From: Auricularia sp. M13
Lineage: Eukaryota; Basidiomycota; Agaricomycetes; Auriculariales; Auriculariaceae
Direction: 5' to 3'
DNA length: 64,000 bases
NCBI GenBank assembly: GCA_037042915.1
Contig: CM073193.1
Coordinates: forward strand, 8,866,001-8,930,000
Below are positions 11,600 to 23,594 of this stretch, piece by piece. Position numbers and translations under genes: made by a program. Position 1 is the stretch's first letter, and the number at the start of each line of letters is the position of its first letter. Below the pieces are notes generated by a model. That model saw only the letters and a list, made by a program, of their open reading frames with translations, did not search any database and had not been told where the DNA came from.

Positions 11600-11872
11600 G
11601 TGTTCGCGTGGCTCAATATACCGGGCTCGCGGCCTCGACGCTCCTCTCCATCATCGACTCGCAGCGGTTTCCGAGCCTGCGCTGTGTCGTTACAGTACAG
11701 GTTGCTTCAGTACGCCGGCGAGCTCATCATCGCCGACAGCGTCTACCCGTTCAGCGTCGCGTCGCAGAACAGCGAGCTATCCGAGCTCGCGGTTACAGTG
11801 TTCCGCAGAGCCATTCGCGTTCAAGTTCTGCGCGGGGATCTCCAGCTGCGCGGAGGACGGACGCGGCGGTGA
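11600..11872 (+). CDS. Unknown ORF, possible 3' exon of the preceding gene
   Basis: An open stretch of about 90 codons whose second half (LLQYAGELIIADSVYPFSVA, SELSELAVTVFRRAIRV) looks protein-like and is in a different frame from its first half. No start or stop is convincing. It may be downstream coding sequence of the gene at 10782, broken by an indel. Confidence 0.25.
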   Translation: MFAWLNIPGSRPRRSSPSSTRSGFRACAVSLQYRLLQYAGELIIADSVYPFSVASQNSELSELAVTVFRRAIRVQVLRGDLQLRGGRTRR

Positions 11873-12289
11873 CGCAGCAAGCAAGTGGCGTCCAGCACTT
11901 ACAAAGGATCAGTAGTGATGTTCCGCAAAAAAAAATCATACGTGTTGCAATCTCAGCGCTTGAATGGGTAAAAACATCTAGCTCTCCTCGTATTATTGAT
12001 CTACTTTCCACTGCAGCACGGATTAGTCTGCTCGAGATCAGAATACGTAGCGTCGTTTGCGAATGTCCCGGGGAGCGAAAACTTGACGTCCTCTGCGAGT
12101 TCATGGTCTGTTCCATCAGCGTCCGAACATCGCTCTTGCGTCGGAATTTCTAGGAGGGTTGAAAAGCTCGAGGCTTGCCAACTTCGCCATGCTCAAATGC
12201 GACGCATGAGAGCATCCTGTCTCTTTTCGACGTCTTGCGCCTGCGAATCGGTCTTTTGCGCCGCACGTAGAAGACGGAGGTGAACTCTG

Positions 12290-12974
12290 AGTCACGCGTC
12301 AGCGAAGGGCATTGCATGCAGACGCGGGCTTACTGCTGCTCCTCAATGTCTAGAGATCGAGTGAGATTAGCGCGGCACTCTCGCGAACGTTATGCACACC
12401 TTTGTATTATCTCTCGACCAGTAGTCGGTTTTGCGGCGGAGAAACGTACAGAACCCGCTGGACGTCACTTTTGCCGTCAACGTCAGTAGATGGAAGTCGC
12501 GCAGCACTCGAACTGTCATCACGCTCTGCGGTCGCTTGAAACTCGCCGGAAACAAGCCGCTGCGCCAGAGAGACATGGCATCAGAGCCCTTTGCTCTTGG
12601 GCGAACACCTGCACAGATAGACGGACATCTCGCGCACGCCATTGTCATGGACTATAGTCATCTTCCTCGTCTCGCGATCGCGACGGGCACGGCGATCCAT
12701 CGTGGCCCATATGTATCACAAAACCTAAACTGAGCAGAGACACACACTCGAGGTATTTGCCGTTCCAGTGATGGACGTCGTGGAACGGCGCATGCTTGTG
12801 AGCGTCGGGTATGCACGATCGGCATCGCGGCGCAAGTTGGAAGCATGCGAAGCACGTGTGCTCCGCGCATCCGACGAGACAGACTGTGCAGTCTCTCCCT
12901 AGGCGAGAATCGTATTCTCTCTCGTACATGATGTCGAGGAGCTGCGAAGCCCAATTCGCCTTGAAGTCCGTCAT
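12290..12974 (-). pseudogene. KDZ transposase N-terminal fragment with CxC2-like cysteine cluster
   Basis: The minus-strand ORF from 12974 shows the signature that precedes Kyakuja-Dileera-Zisupton transposases. It has an aromatic lead-in (FKANWASQLLDIMYER), then C-x2-C…C-x2-C…C-x2-C (CTVCLVGC, CFAC, CRSC), then H-x3-H, PFHDVHHWNGKYLE, and LGFVIHMGHDGSPCP. After a 33-nt gap with AG, the next piece reads VHDNGVREMSVYLCRC, then a stop and a frame change. A second frame continues FPASFKRPQSVMTVRVLRDF and FLRRKTDY, all typical of KDZ order. The downstream catalytic core is not visible, so this is a truncated, frameshifted relic. KDZ enzymes are DDE-type transposases that are common in mushroom genomes. 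Confidence 0.8.
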
Positions 12975-13280
12975 GACTTCAGAAGGTCTCTCTCTATATA
13001 TATATGAGCATCAGAGGAAACATTCAGACATAGTTAACGGTCGGCGTGCTGGCCAGGACCGCTCAAAGAATCCGACAATAGACTTTGAGCGCCGGGCGTC
13101 GGCGATGCACACCGCGAGTGCCACAAGAGGAAGGTTTATCGACCCAATACATATAGCCGACAACGACGAGACACTAGGAGTACGGATGCGATGACCACCG
13201 TGCCGATTTAGATGCACGTCAGACGACGGGAGGGATCCAGGAGGACATGTCGACCACCCTGGGGGTCATGGTGTTCATAA

Positions 13281-13461
13281 CATTGCAAGTAAGCAATCCA
13301 TGAATGCAAGCAAGGCTGCTGGACGATGCACATCGACGGCCGAGTCGTCAACGTCGTCAGAGGTACAAACCAGCACATGTCTGACTAGCGCTGAGCCCTC
13401 ACCAGCGCGCGGCACAAACCAGTGCGTGGCGCACTGGCGCTCGAGAGCGCGGCGCTCCACG
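13281..13461. repeat. GC-rich repeat family, copy A1
   Basis: About 175 bp nearly identical to 13559-13740 in direct orientation. It begins at CATTGCA followed by (A/G)GTAAGC and ends at CTCGAGAGCGCGG. It contains the family core GAGGTACAAACCAG … GCGCGCGGCACAAACCAGTG. Confidence 0.8.
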
Positions 13462-13558
13462 AGGACGAAGTGACGCGCGATAGATGAGCAGGACGAACAC
13501 GTACCGTTGCAGACGCGGGCTTGAACGTGCGCCAGTCGTGCGCGTTGGGTGTCTGTGA

Positions 13559-13740
13559 CATTGCAGGTAAGCGATCCATGAATGCGAGCAAGGCTGCTGG
13601 ACGATGCACATCGACGGCCGAGTCGTCAACGTCGTCAGAGGTACAAACCAGCACATGTCTGACTAGCGCTGAGCCCTCACCAGCGCGCGGCACAAACCAG
13701 TGCGTGGCGCACTGGCGCTCGAGAGCGCGGCCCTCAACGG
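13559..13740. repeat. GC-rich repeat family, copy A2
   Basis: Direct repeat of 13281-13461, spaced 279 bp. The second copy has a consensus-like gcag/gtaagc junction where the first has gcaagtaagc. Confidence 0.8.
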
Positions 13741-13952
13741 GGATGAGGTGATGAATGCACCGACAGTACTTACCGTCGCAGTTGCGGGCCGGTCTACAAG
13801 ATCGCGTCGAGGCCTTGATATGTTGGACGTCGTCAAAGATGTTGCGTGCATCGCTAAATACAACGTACCGCTCGTGAAGTGGGACTCTGGGCTTGCGCTG
13901 CTGTTGCGCCAGTCGATGTCCTCCACAGTCGGTAGGCTGCCAATGTCCTCGA

Positions 13953-14053
13953 TGCAGAACTCCAAAGATGCTAGAGGTACAAAACAGTACACTAGCGTCG
14001 AGAAGCTCTCGTCAGCGCGCGGCACAACTCAGTGCGGGCGCGCTGGGACGTGA
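13953..14053. repeat. GC-rich repeat family, copy A3
   Basis: A diverged copy of the family core (GAGGTACAAAACAGTACAC … GCGCGCGGCACAACTCAGTG). It is inverted relative to 14578-14690, about 520 bp away. Confidence 0.7.
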
Positions 14054-14483
14054 GAATGGGCAAGATGCGGCGCTTGCCGCCGGGCGCACATATGCCTCCG
14101 GTTGACGATCAAAAACGCATAATAGCGTTCATTCAACGGATCGGCAGGCAGCTAAAACGATCCCAGGATGATATTCTCACAATAGCAGTTGTGAGGTCAA
14201 ATGGAGGTGATCGAAATCTCCAGCGACCAGGACGATGATTTCTTCGAGGCTTAGTTCGTTTGTCATCCGCGTGCATGCTATCAATATTACAAAAATCGTT
14301 CTATTGTTCGACGCCGAGCTTCATGTGAGACGTGGCAACCTGAGCGGCGGTCGTGGCGTCGACGAACGAACGGGGTGGAAAGAAACAAACCAGCTCGGCA
14401 ATCCACGACCTCGGCGCGACCAGACGGAGATATCACGGACATTTCCTTTTTGGATTTAAGTTTACCTGCGGAAACTCAACACT

Positions 14484-14577
14484 TTATGCCTGCTGTCGGC
14501 GCTCGAAACAACCTTTGCCTTTGCCCACGTTTATGCCTGCTGTCGGCGCTCGAAACAACCTTTGCCTTTGCCCACGT
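14484..14577 (+). repeat. 46-bp tandem duplication
   Basis: The segment starting TATGCCTGCTGTCGGCGCTC and ending TTTGCCCACGT occurs twice in a row, about 14487-14531 and 14532-14576. Confidence 0.8.
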
Positions 14578-14700
14578 CCCAGCCCGCTCGCACTGAGTTG
14601 TGCCGCGCGCCGACGAGAGCCTCTCGACGCTGGTGTACTGTGTTGTACCTCCAGCGTCGTTGGAGTTCTGAACTGCATCGACACTACCTGCATCATCGCA
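14578..14700. repeat. GC-rich repeat family, inverted copy A4
   Basis: Reverse complement of the family core: CACTGAGTTGTGCCGCGCG … GTACTGTGTTGTACCTCCAG, then GTTCTGAACTGCAT. Pairs with 13953-14053. Confidence 0.75.
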
Positions 14701-14758
14701 CAATACTTACCTCTGCCACAAAACGTCTTGTCCCGCGACGCGCCGTCACGCACCCGAC

Positions 14759-16345
14759 ATGTCGTTCGACCCGCTAGATCCCAACCGCTACGCTCTCGGC
14801 GCAGAGGCCGATTTCGTCCTCGCGTGCAAATTGAGCAGGCCGATGTCGACGTTGCTACCAGGCGCAAGCAGCACGCGCGCCAGTTACTCCAAGCGGCCGA
14901 GCAGCGCTTCCTAGCCGCCGACGTCGCCACCAACATCTCCCAGGCGGACATGGAGATGGCCGTCCAATACGACCGTCAGGCAGCCGAGCAGCTCGAGATA
15001 TCCGCTGGCCGGCTGGCGGTCGAAAGCGCCGTTGCACCCAGTCAGGAAGACGCCGGTGGAGGTCCTGGGACTCATATTTGAATGGTGCATCGAGCTCTCC
15101 TGGCCGCCTGGCCCTGGCTCGAACTCAGACAGGCCTTGCGACTTCTTCGACCGCCAGCGCCAGCCGTTTCTGCTGGCCGCCGTCTGTCGCCGCTGGAGGT
15201 ATGCTTGCCATTTGTATGCGCCCATGTGGCGCACGCTCGACCTCCGACTTGACGATATTCTCCTCGACAATGTGCACTCCTGGATACGCTATGCCACCGA
15301 TGTGATCGCCCACTCTGCGCACGTTCCCATCCACCTGCGCGTGTTCGCGCGCCCCTCCATTGTCCCAGTCGATGGCCAGCTCGTCGATGCGCTGCTCCCC
15401 GTGATGTCCAGATGCAAGTACCTCGCGTTCTACGCGGCGACGCTTAGCGAGCCCGACGACTCGCTACTCATCCTCCTCTGCTGTGCGACTCCTCTCCTGC
15501 GCGGGCTCTACATCCGCGTCGGCCGCCCCACGCCAGGCCCGGTGCAGCTCCTCCCCCACGCGCCGAATCTGCACTCCATCAACGCCTGCTACCCGTTCGC
15601 CAAGATCAGCACGATTTTCCCCGGTGCCCAGATGGTCGTGCTGGTATCGTCCATCACGACGCACGACCTCCGCCGCGACGACATCGCCGCGCTCCAAGCC
15701 GCCTGCCCGAACCTCAACGACCTCACGCTGCTCTACCCCTCCGTGGCGTCCGCGGTGCGCACCAGCACGGTAGTGCTCACGATGCCCGTCCTGCGGATCG
15801 AATATTCCAAGCCCGCCCCGTCGCGTGACCTGCTCGCCTTCGCAGACCAATTCGCCCTCCCGCGCATCCGCTCGCTGCGGCTGTACGGCTACCCCGAGGG
15901 CAGCGCCGCCCGGGTCTCCTTCCTCGCGGCCGTCTTCCCGCAGTGGCGCACGCTCGGCAAGCTGACAATGAGCACCATCGCGAGCGCAGACATCGACCCT
16001 TTCCTCGCCGCGCTCGTCCATGCGCCGAACCTCGGCGCCCTCGTCCTGCGCAAGGTCACCTTCACGCACGGCACCCTGCGTCGGCTCTGCGACGCCTTGG
16101 GCAGGCCCTTGGGGAACCGCACGGGGAGGACCTGGCTCTGCCCGCTGCTCAAAAACCTCGACCTCTTCGGTTGCACGATGTCTCCGGACTGCGCCACGGA
16201 CCATCTCGTCGCCATGGTGGCGCGCAGGCTTGACGCGTCCGAAAATCCCTTCTACGACGTCCCGCCGGCGCGGCTGCGCAGGTTGTATCTCCCGCAGGGA
16301 ATTGACCAGGAGGTCAGTGCTCGCATCGCTGAACTGTTTTCTTGA
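14759..16345 (+). pseudogene. F-box/leucine-rich-repeat-like protein, frameshifted
   Basis: The open frame from 15032 encodes an F-box (RKTPVEVLGLIFEWCIELS, then FLLAAVCRRWRYACHLYAPM). About 390 residues of leucine-rich repeats follow, with no intron, to the stop at 16343. Upstream, MSFDPLDPNRYALGAEADFV starts at 14759. A coiled-coil stretch (RKQHARQLLQAAEQRF) follows in a second frame, and the F-box lies in a third. The two frame changes lie at about 14826 (TGCAAATTGAG) and 15034 (CACCCAGTCAGG). One base each would restore the usual order of start, coiled coil, F-box and LRR. F-box proteins normally present substrates to SCF ubiquitin ligases. Either the gene is dead or the sequence has small errors. 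Confidence 0.75.
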
Positions 16346-16463
16346 CTTCTTCACTTATGTATTGTGTTCTTAATCATGTACTCTACCATTTCGAGACCAG
16401 CGTCCTCCGCAACAGTGAAACATTGCCTTTTCATTCCTGCGCGCCGTTACACATTCACCTCTA

Positions 16464-18290
16464 AGTTGCCCTGAGCCGTGAAATATAGTCAAGAGCGGCA
16501 GCCCACCACAGGCGGCGCAGAGGCATTGTCTCAGCCGCGAGGTCAACGGACCGGGCCAGGTGCTCACGAAGCGCGGATACCACCTCTTCGTCAAATGGTG
16601 CTGTAGGTGGTGGAACGCGAACCTCGAACATGCGCCTTGGACGACCCCAGCCGTTTGGGTGAAGTTCAGCGTCGGGTATCTCAGCAGCGTGAGCAGCATC
16701 GACCTCTTGTTCGTGCTGAAACCGACGTACGGCGCGATCGTCGGCATCGTCGTCGTGATCGTCCGCGGCTCCGTAGCTGGCGATGGCCTCATCGTCGGGG
16801 AGAACCTCTCCGTCACCATCCATGTGAAGTGTGCGTATCCCGTTCACATATTCACCAAAGAAGTACAGCTCGTTCGGTGAAGGTAAGTGAGTTCCACGCA
16901 CGTGCTGGTGCGGTGGCAGGCGCGTGAAGTGGTGTTCGTTCCACCCGCAAGCCCACGCAATGCCGTCTGCGTTGATGCAATCCAGGTAGAGAAAGTGAAG
17001 CAGCCAAATGTGAGACTCGTCGTTGCGCTGTAGACCGTCGTTCTCCTCGAGGTCCAGGAAGAAACTTTTCCACTTGTTCACATAGCCTACCACCACGTCC
17101 ACCCACATGCGCTCCACGCGCGTGTTTTGTGTGCTTTTGCCCCAGATATAGGAGCCGCGATTTCGCCACGAATCTCTTCTTGCACCGCTGCAACGAGAAG
17201 GTTCTCGACGCCGTGATCTCCGCGCACACGACTCGGAAACCCCCAGACGGCGGTGGTGTCCAGGAAAAGCTCGAGAACCGTAGTCGCACGGTTATTGTTA
17301 CTTGTGCGCAGGGCCATCACACGTCTCGAATCGCCGTCGACGAACGCGTGAGTAACCAGTTTCCAGTGTATGAGGCCTGAATTTCATACACATTAGCAAT
17401 TCGCGAACGACATTGAGGCGCCAAACAGCGGTTAGAAAAACTCACTATGCTGGCCGTCATGATGCCAGAGGGAACCGGGTCCACCAACACGGTATTTTCT
17501 GCGCACAATTGGCCGGCGACCGAACTGCGCAGGAAGCCCGGAAACACGTCGCATGGATGCAGCGATCTGGGACCTCGTAACGTCTACCCACAATTCCTGC
17601 CCAAGCGACAACACCTGACCTTCCATGAGAGAGCGTCCGTGGTTCTGAAATTGATTCATGAATCGCGCGACTTGTTCGTCCAGTTGTGCCGGATTACGAG
17701 CAGAAGAGGACAGACGAGCATTCGACTGTATGTTGCGCTGTGGAGGCCCATCCGGTCTGTAGATCATAACGGCAGGCTGAGGAGTCCGGATGCCAGCACG
17801 CAGTTGTGCTCGGCGAATGGTGCGTGGGTGCACGCCTGGAAGATATTCCGCTAGACCTTTCGGGCCGCGAAATTGAGACGCCGTAGCAAGCCATTGCTCG
17901 TCGATGTGCTTGCGTGGACGCCCCCCCGTCAGAACCCGAGTGACGACCGTGTCCGGTGGGACCACGGGGGGATCGCGTTGATCCTTGGCGTACGAGTCTA
18001 GCGCATCGACCATCTGCGCGCAGCTCAGACGAATAAGGGCGACGTCTGTAGGTGTGAGAATGTCTTGGTGCTGACAATTTCAAGGACAAGTGAGCTCGTG
18101 TATTAATTAGATACGCGCGAGCCACGGACCGATTCTGCGCGCTCGAGCAGTTCCAGCACAGCGCGCGAGCGGCGATAGTTTGGCCCTCGGTGGTGTGATC
18201 GATTTGCGTCTGGATGTATATCCGAGTGTCATGAGAAACCAGCTCATGTTCGCGTATGATTATGTCTACGACTTGCGCAGTGTCCATGGA
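16464..18290 (-). pseudogene. rve/integrase-core transposase-like gene, frameshifted
   Basis: Minus-strand pieces follow the order of the intronic 'integrase core domain' proteins abundant in mushrooms. An N-terminal part starts at MDTAQVVDIIIREHELVSHD. A GGRPRKHID DNA-binding-like stretch and a helix-turn-helix region (GLAEYLPGVHPRTIRRAQ) follow. Next is RKYRVGGPGSLWHHDGQH (first catalytic Asp). A 78-nt-scale intron leads to LIHWKLVTHAFVDGDSRRV. Then come PSRVRGDHGVEN (second Asp) and YIWGKSTQNTRVERMW (Glu), and WLLHFLYLDCIN to a stop at 16464. The third block is out of frame with the second (break near 17155), and an extra TG-type indel breaks the N-terminal part near 18150. All three acidic residues are still visible. 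Confidence 0.78.
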
Positions 18291-18510
18291 CGCGAACAGA
18301 CTGTCCCGACCGGAGAGCAAAAAAACGCCCAACAACGAATCACGCGACCCGCACTGCACTGCCATCAGCAGTGCAGTCCCGGCAGTCCCGCCGCGATAAG
18401 TCCCTTCCCGCGACGATCCGATGCTTGCGCGCCCTGTGACATGACAATGACTTATGATTCCCTTGCAACGTGAATGATACATACATTGAGAGACGATTCA
18501 GAACAAGTCC

Positions 18511-21500
18511 CTACTCCGACCACGGCACTACTCCTGGGTGCTGCATCGGGACAGGTGGCTCTCGAAAGAAGTAATCCGCGTACGTCTGCGTATATACATG
18601 CCAGACCTGCTTCTCGAAAGCAACAAAATCCGCCTCATCGTCAAATACAGCAGGCGGCGACGGCAGGGCGGCACGTGGCCATGTCGATACTACACGCCAA
18701 AACGCTCTGATGGAGTCTTGCGCGCGCGCCAGTCCGTCGCTGTGAGAGGGCTCGGCCCGTCCGGGGACGAATGACGAATCCCCCAGATCGCGCACAACAT
18801 ACTCTGCCGTTGTACCGCTGTCTCCGTGTTCAACTTCTTACACCAGGGGTACGTTCTTCGTAGACAGTCGTCCAGCGCAAATAGCGCCGTACGGAATGTG
18901 AGCTCCGCCATGTCCCAGATAATGAGTGTCCTCCATGCTGCGCTCGGCCAGGAGTAGTTTGCGTCCTGCGTGTCCGCGAACGCGGGCATCTCGCGATCAT
19001 TGTAGTACATCGGGCCCTTCGGCTGCAGCAAGTCGTACAATGGTGTGGGAGTGCTCACGGCGGCAGCAGCAGCCTGTTGCGCAGCTTGGGGCGCCGCAGA
19101 CGACATAGACGTTGCTGTCGGCGATGCAGAGACCGTAGTCGCCAACGTTGGCAGCGCGCAGGACCACGAGGAAATTGTTGACGGCTGTGATGCCGCTGAT
19201 GACGAGGACGAGGAAGAGGAAGTCGCTACGGAAGTTGGCGTCACTGGTGATGGTGCGGGCGGCGGTACTTGCGATGCCCTGGTTGACGAGGAAGACGCGG
19301 ACGGCGCAGAGGCAGTGGACGGCGCAGAGGCAGTGGACGACGCCGCCTGAGTTTGCGGCCTTGGATTGCTCCCCGGCCGCGGTGCATTGGGGTACACTTT
19401 CTCGTAGTCGCTGTCCGGCAAAGCAAACTTCTTGTTGCGAAAGTGCGCGACCCAACAGCACCCAGCGCATCTTGCGGTACCTTCAGCCTAGACAAGCCGG
19501 CGTTAGCATGCTACTTTCCCGCGATCGCGTACTCACGGTGCTCGCCATGACTGCGCTGGCCAGAGACGCATGCGCACGGGCTTCGCCTTCGTATTGAAGT
19601 CGTACACGGGCCTCCGACCCCATCAAGGTGGAACAAGCGCAGCGGCCTCGTCAATCGCTCGCGGGCGATGTCACCTCCTTTGCGAATGCCGTCGTGGTCG
19701 AGGAAGTAAAAAATCCTGCCTCCCATGTAGTCCCACCACTGCGCGTAGTCCTCGTACTCCTCGCGCTCGGCTGCGCCGAATAACTTGAACTCGAGGACGC
19801 CGTCGTCGCCCGCGCCGTCCTCCGCGTACCAGGTGAACTCCGTAAGCCGCGCTGGTTGCCCAACTTCTTCCATCGCCAGCCCGATGGCTCGTACAAGTAG
19901 CGCTCGTCCTCCACCGCCAGCAGTTCGCCGTCGTCCGTGCGCTGCCCTCCGATTTGCGGCTCGAAGTACTGGCTGACTACGGCGATCGCGGAGCCGTCGG
20001 GGTTGACACGCGTCATGTCTATGTCGTCGTCGTCCGAGTCCTCCCAGTGCTCCTGCTCGCTGTCTGATGGCGAAGCCTCTGTCGTCGCTGCTGTCGAGAG
20101 TGGTGCAGAAGAAGCCGTTCTTGATGAAGCCGCGCTGGTTGTCATTGCTGACGCCTCCGAGATCGCTGCTTCACACGCCATCTCGACCTCCAGCCGCTCA
20201 TGTTCGTCGTCGTCATCGACAACAATGCGCGCGGGTTCCTGCTCCTGGCGCAGTCCAAGCTGAAGTCCCCACTCGAGATCCTTCTCCGCTGGAATCACCT
20301 TCCGGAGAATGTTCCGCCAATTCCTCGCGTTGTACGCTGTGACTTCGCGCACCGGCTGCGTCGCCAGGACCCGCATGCGATGCGGACGGAGCCTTATCCA
20401 CGACGCAATCATGTTTGAGCGTTTCCTCTCTTCTCCTGCGAAGCCGACTAGGTGCTCCATGATGGGTATCAGTAGCTCTCGTCCCGGATTTGCACTCAGG
20501 TCGACAGGGAAGTCGGGCGCGTCCTTCAGCTGTTTCATCCGCTCTTCGTCACGACCCAGGGTCAAACCAACCTGCTCGGCCGCTGGATTCCACGGCTTCG
20601 GCCACCATTCTGGCAACGCTGGAAGCCCGTCGCGGCGCCGATTGTAAGGGAACCTCTGCTGTAGCACGGAAGTATCCCGCTCTCTCTTGTTCTCGTTGTT
20701 CGTCTTGCGCTTCTTGTCGCCCGTGTCCCGCGGATTCTTGGCCTTCTCTGCTGAGTCGCGCGTGTGTAAATATTGGTCTCGCACTGTTATGCCTAGCTGT
20801 GCTTACCGTCCCGCTTGCGTTTCCCCCCCCCGCTGGTCTCTTCCCTCCCGACGGCCCCGCGAATGCTTGTCATATCGACGTCGCTGTAGTCGACAACTCC
20901 ATGACCATCAGATACGAAACCAACTATGCTCACAGCAAAACGTACCTTTGCGATTTATCGGCTGCTGTGAGCTGACAGGCAGTAAGGGATCCGGTGCCAA
21001 TGGCAGCAGCGCCGGTGACGGAGCGCGTTCTGTCACTGTCACTCGCGGCGGCGGAGGTGGCGGCGCAGCGGGCACTGTGACTGACAGCGGCGGAGGCACG
21101 GGCGGCGGCAAGAAATCGTCGCCCATCACGATGTCGTCGTCCTGTTGCCGCACATCGTCTCCCAGCCCCACGTCGTTGTTAGTGGGCTGCAGCCCGTAAT
21201 CGAGCTGCGCCGGGTGATCATCTTCTATCGGGTGCGGCGTGGGGTTCTGCTGGCCGCCTCGTAGATCGACATCCTCTTGAACCGCCCGCACATGCGCCAG
21301 CATGCGCATATCGTTCCACGCCTCCTTTACGTATCGCAGCTCCAGAAGCTGCGGTATATATACTGGTCCTTCCGGCACAAAATCGTCCGCATGCGGCTTG
21401 AACCCAGGGTTCACAACTTCCACGTGAAACACAGGCACGCCGTACTGCGCGTAGCGCTGCGCGACCTCGATGTCGTCCGTGAACACGCCGCGCGTCCAAC

Positions 21501-23100
21501 GCCGAACGTGGGGGTCTCGAGCGTCCGCTGCCGGTAGCATCGGTGGCTTGTTGAGTCGCTCTTCAAACCCGCGCAGCCAGAGACGGCAGCGCACGTACGT
21601 GTTCCACCCTCGCACCTCGAGTATACAACGCTGGAAGCTCGCCAGCACCTCGATAATGTCCCGCGGCGAAAGTGGATGACGCTTCAGCAGGTCGAGCGAC
21701 AGTTTGGCTTGTGCTACCGCGTTGAACGGCTGTCCGACGAACTTTGGATATTTCTTCATGAAGTTCTCGAATCGCCCATAGTCGGTCTTCCATGCGCCGA
21801 TGAGCGCTTGAACGAGTTCTGGACAGAGGTAGTACGCGTCATCCCCGCACGGCCTAAAATGCCGCATGAAGTCGGGGATGTACCAAGCAATGTCGCCTGT
21901 CAGATTGCTGTGCTCGTTCTTGTGCGGCATACCGTCCTTGCGCATCATCGGAATGAACGCCGCATGCCACTCCCCGACCTGGTGCCACTGAGCGTATCTA
22001 GACATCTCAGCGGGCCCAAATCGTCCATCTGTCCGTCGTCTCGGCGTCTTGCCTGCTGGAAGTGGAGGGATGTAGTCTACGTTCGTCCGTATGTAAACCA
22101 GGTTGCCGTTCGGGTTCGGTCTTGGGGCACGCAGCACCGTGTAGGCTACGAAGTAACCGTGCCGCCGAAGTGTGGGCGCCAGGGGATCGTTGCGGTATAC
22201 TTCGCGCGGCAGCGAGTTCCACAGCACATAGGGAGCTGCAGAAAGCGGTATAGGAGGCGGAGGCAGGCGCCGGCGAAACTCTGCATCCTGCTGCTCGCGC
22301 AATTCCTTCTCCCGCAGGGTACCCGCCATCGCTACCGCCACCTTGATTTCGATGCTTGTTTTCTGCTCCCAGTGGTCCGCCTCCTCAAGCCAGTCCGTCT
22401 CGAGATGCTTCAGCAGGTCTTCCGCGCTTGTGAACGCCCCCTGGTTCAGGCGCCATGGTGGCGGTAAAGGCATAGGCCCGAGTTCGAAACTACTTTCGAG
22501 CCCAACTCCCTCTGGGGCAGACTGAAGCAGCCACTCGTGCCAGGGCGCATAGTCGAACGGGAACTTGGGTGGCTCCCGCCATGGAGTGTTCAACTTCACG
22601 AGCGCGTCGTCGACGTTGCGCGTGCGCCGTTTCTGGAGACCTGCGATCTTCTGGATAACTTCCACGCATTTAAGAAAGCCCATAATAACCGCAATAGGGT
22701 CTACCGCCTCTCCCGGTTGCAACAGTCGCCTCGGTCGCTTCAGTTTGGACAAGTTCGCCAATCCGAGCTCCTTCTCTGTTGACAACATGAAGCCCGACGG
22801 CATGCCCGCCCCTCTGTAGCAGTGATCAATCCATGCGCGCGCGAGCGCGGCCATTTATCTCCATACCTGTCTATCGGCGGAGTCTTCTCGAGTTCCCGCC
22901 GCTCCGCCTCCTGCTCATCGTCTTGTTTCTTCTGCGCCGCGGCATACTTCTCTCGTTCCAATTCCCTCCTTGCCCACTGCTCGCCGCCTCCTGTTCATGT
23001 TCGGTGTACGTGTCAGCGCAACGACAGCTTGAATGACACGCGCTCAGCAAATACCTCGCTCCTCAGAAGTTGTGTCCCGAATATTGCTGAGCCACCCGTG
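18511..23100 (-). pseudogene. Large unknown Pro/Ser-rich protein gene with one or more frame breaks
   Basis: A long minus-strand gene. The charged N-terminal stretch (KKQDDEQEAERRELEK) splices over a 51-nt intron (GTATGG…TACAG) into a 630-codon exon beginning GAGMPSGFMLSTEKELGL. That exon ends in a Pro-rich tail at about 20950. A further intron, which may hide a small KRKRD exon next to a G10 run at 20824, leads to EKAKNPRDTGDKKRK. This continues to EPSGWRWKKLG, where the frame shifts (about 19872) into TEFTWYAEDGAGDDGVLEF. More exons include DSDYEKVYPNAPRPGS, a Ser/Thr/Ala-rich stretch and ADFVAFEKQVWHVY, with a stop at 18511. The family is unknown to me, although the FDYAPWHEW and RGWNTYVRCRLWLRGFE pieces look conserved. 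The start is unresolved. Confidence 0.55.
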
Positions 23101-23305
23101 CGATGACATGATGAGTTGCTCTGTGTGCGTCGGCCCCATCCCCATTCAGCTGAATTCAAAGCATTGCGGTTGCGACCTTACAGTGCGACTCCGGAGGGTG
23201 TGGCTGTTTGGCTCGGCGAGATTTGTGTCCTTCGCCAGTCGTTGCAGACGTGGGCTTGACAGCGCGTCGGTCGTGCGTTGCGAGACCTATGATATTATCA
23301 GTAAG

Positions 23306-23540
23306 GTGTTGACGCATGCGTGCGGCTGACGCTGGACGATGCAGATTCGACGGCCGAGTCCAAAGCGCCGTCAGAGGTACCAACCAGTACGAGTCTGACC
23401 ACGGTTGAGTCCTCGCCAGCGCGCGGCACCAGCCAGTGCGTGGCGCGCTGGCGCTCGAGAGAGCGCGCGCCGTCGACGAGGAAGTAGTGGGAGGAGGAAG
23501 AGGCATGATCGTGATCAAGTACGTACCGTTGCAGACGTGG
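23306..23540. repeat. GC-rich repeat family, copy B1
   Basis: Nearly identical to 32732-32985 and 33016-33262. Runs from GGTGTTGACGCATGCGTGCGG through GAGGTACCAACCAGTACGAG and GCGCGCGGCACCAGCCAGTG to AAGTACGTACCGTTGCAGAC (split here for length). Confidence 0.85.
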
Positions 23541-23594
23541 GCTTGTATACGAGACGGAGTCGCGTTGAAGCCTTGGTCTGTCTGTTGAACATCG

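Noticed and set aside
13281-14700. CRISPR-like array
   Set aside because: Repeats are long, few, irregularly spaced and partly inverted in a eukaryotic context.
15464-16354. Long minus-strand ORF of 296 codons opposite the F-box gene
   Set aside because: Its composition (runs of Arg/Glu/Gly/Ala) is typical of the antisense of a GC-rich gene, and it has no motifs; the plus strand shows F-box and LRR patterns.
21676-22467. Plus-strand ORF of 263 codons
   Set aside because: Antisense shadow of the long exon of the minus-strand unknown gene.
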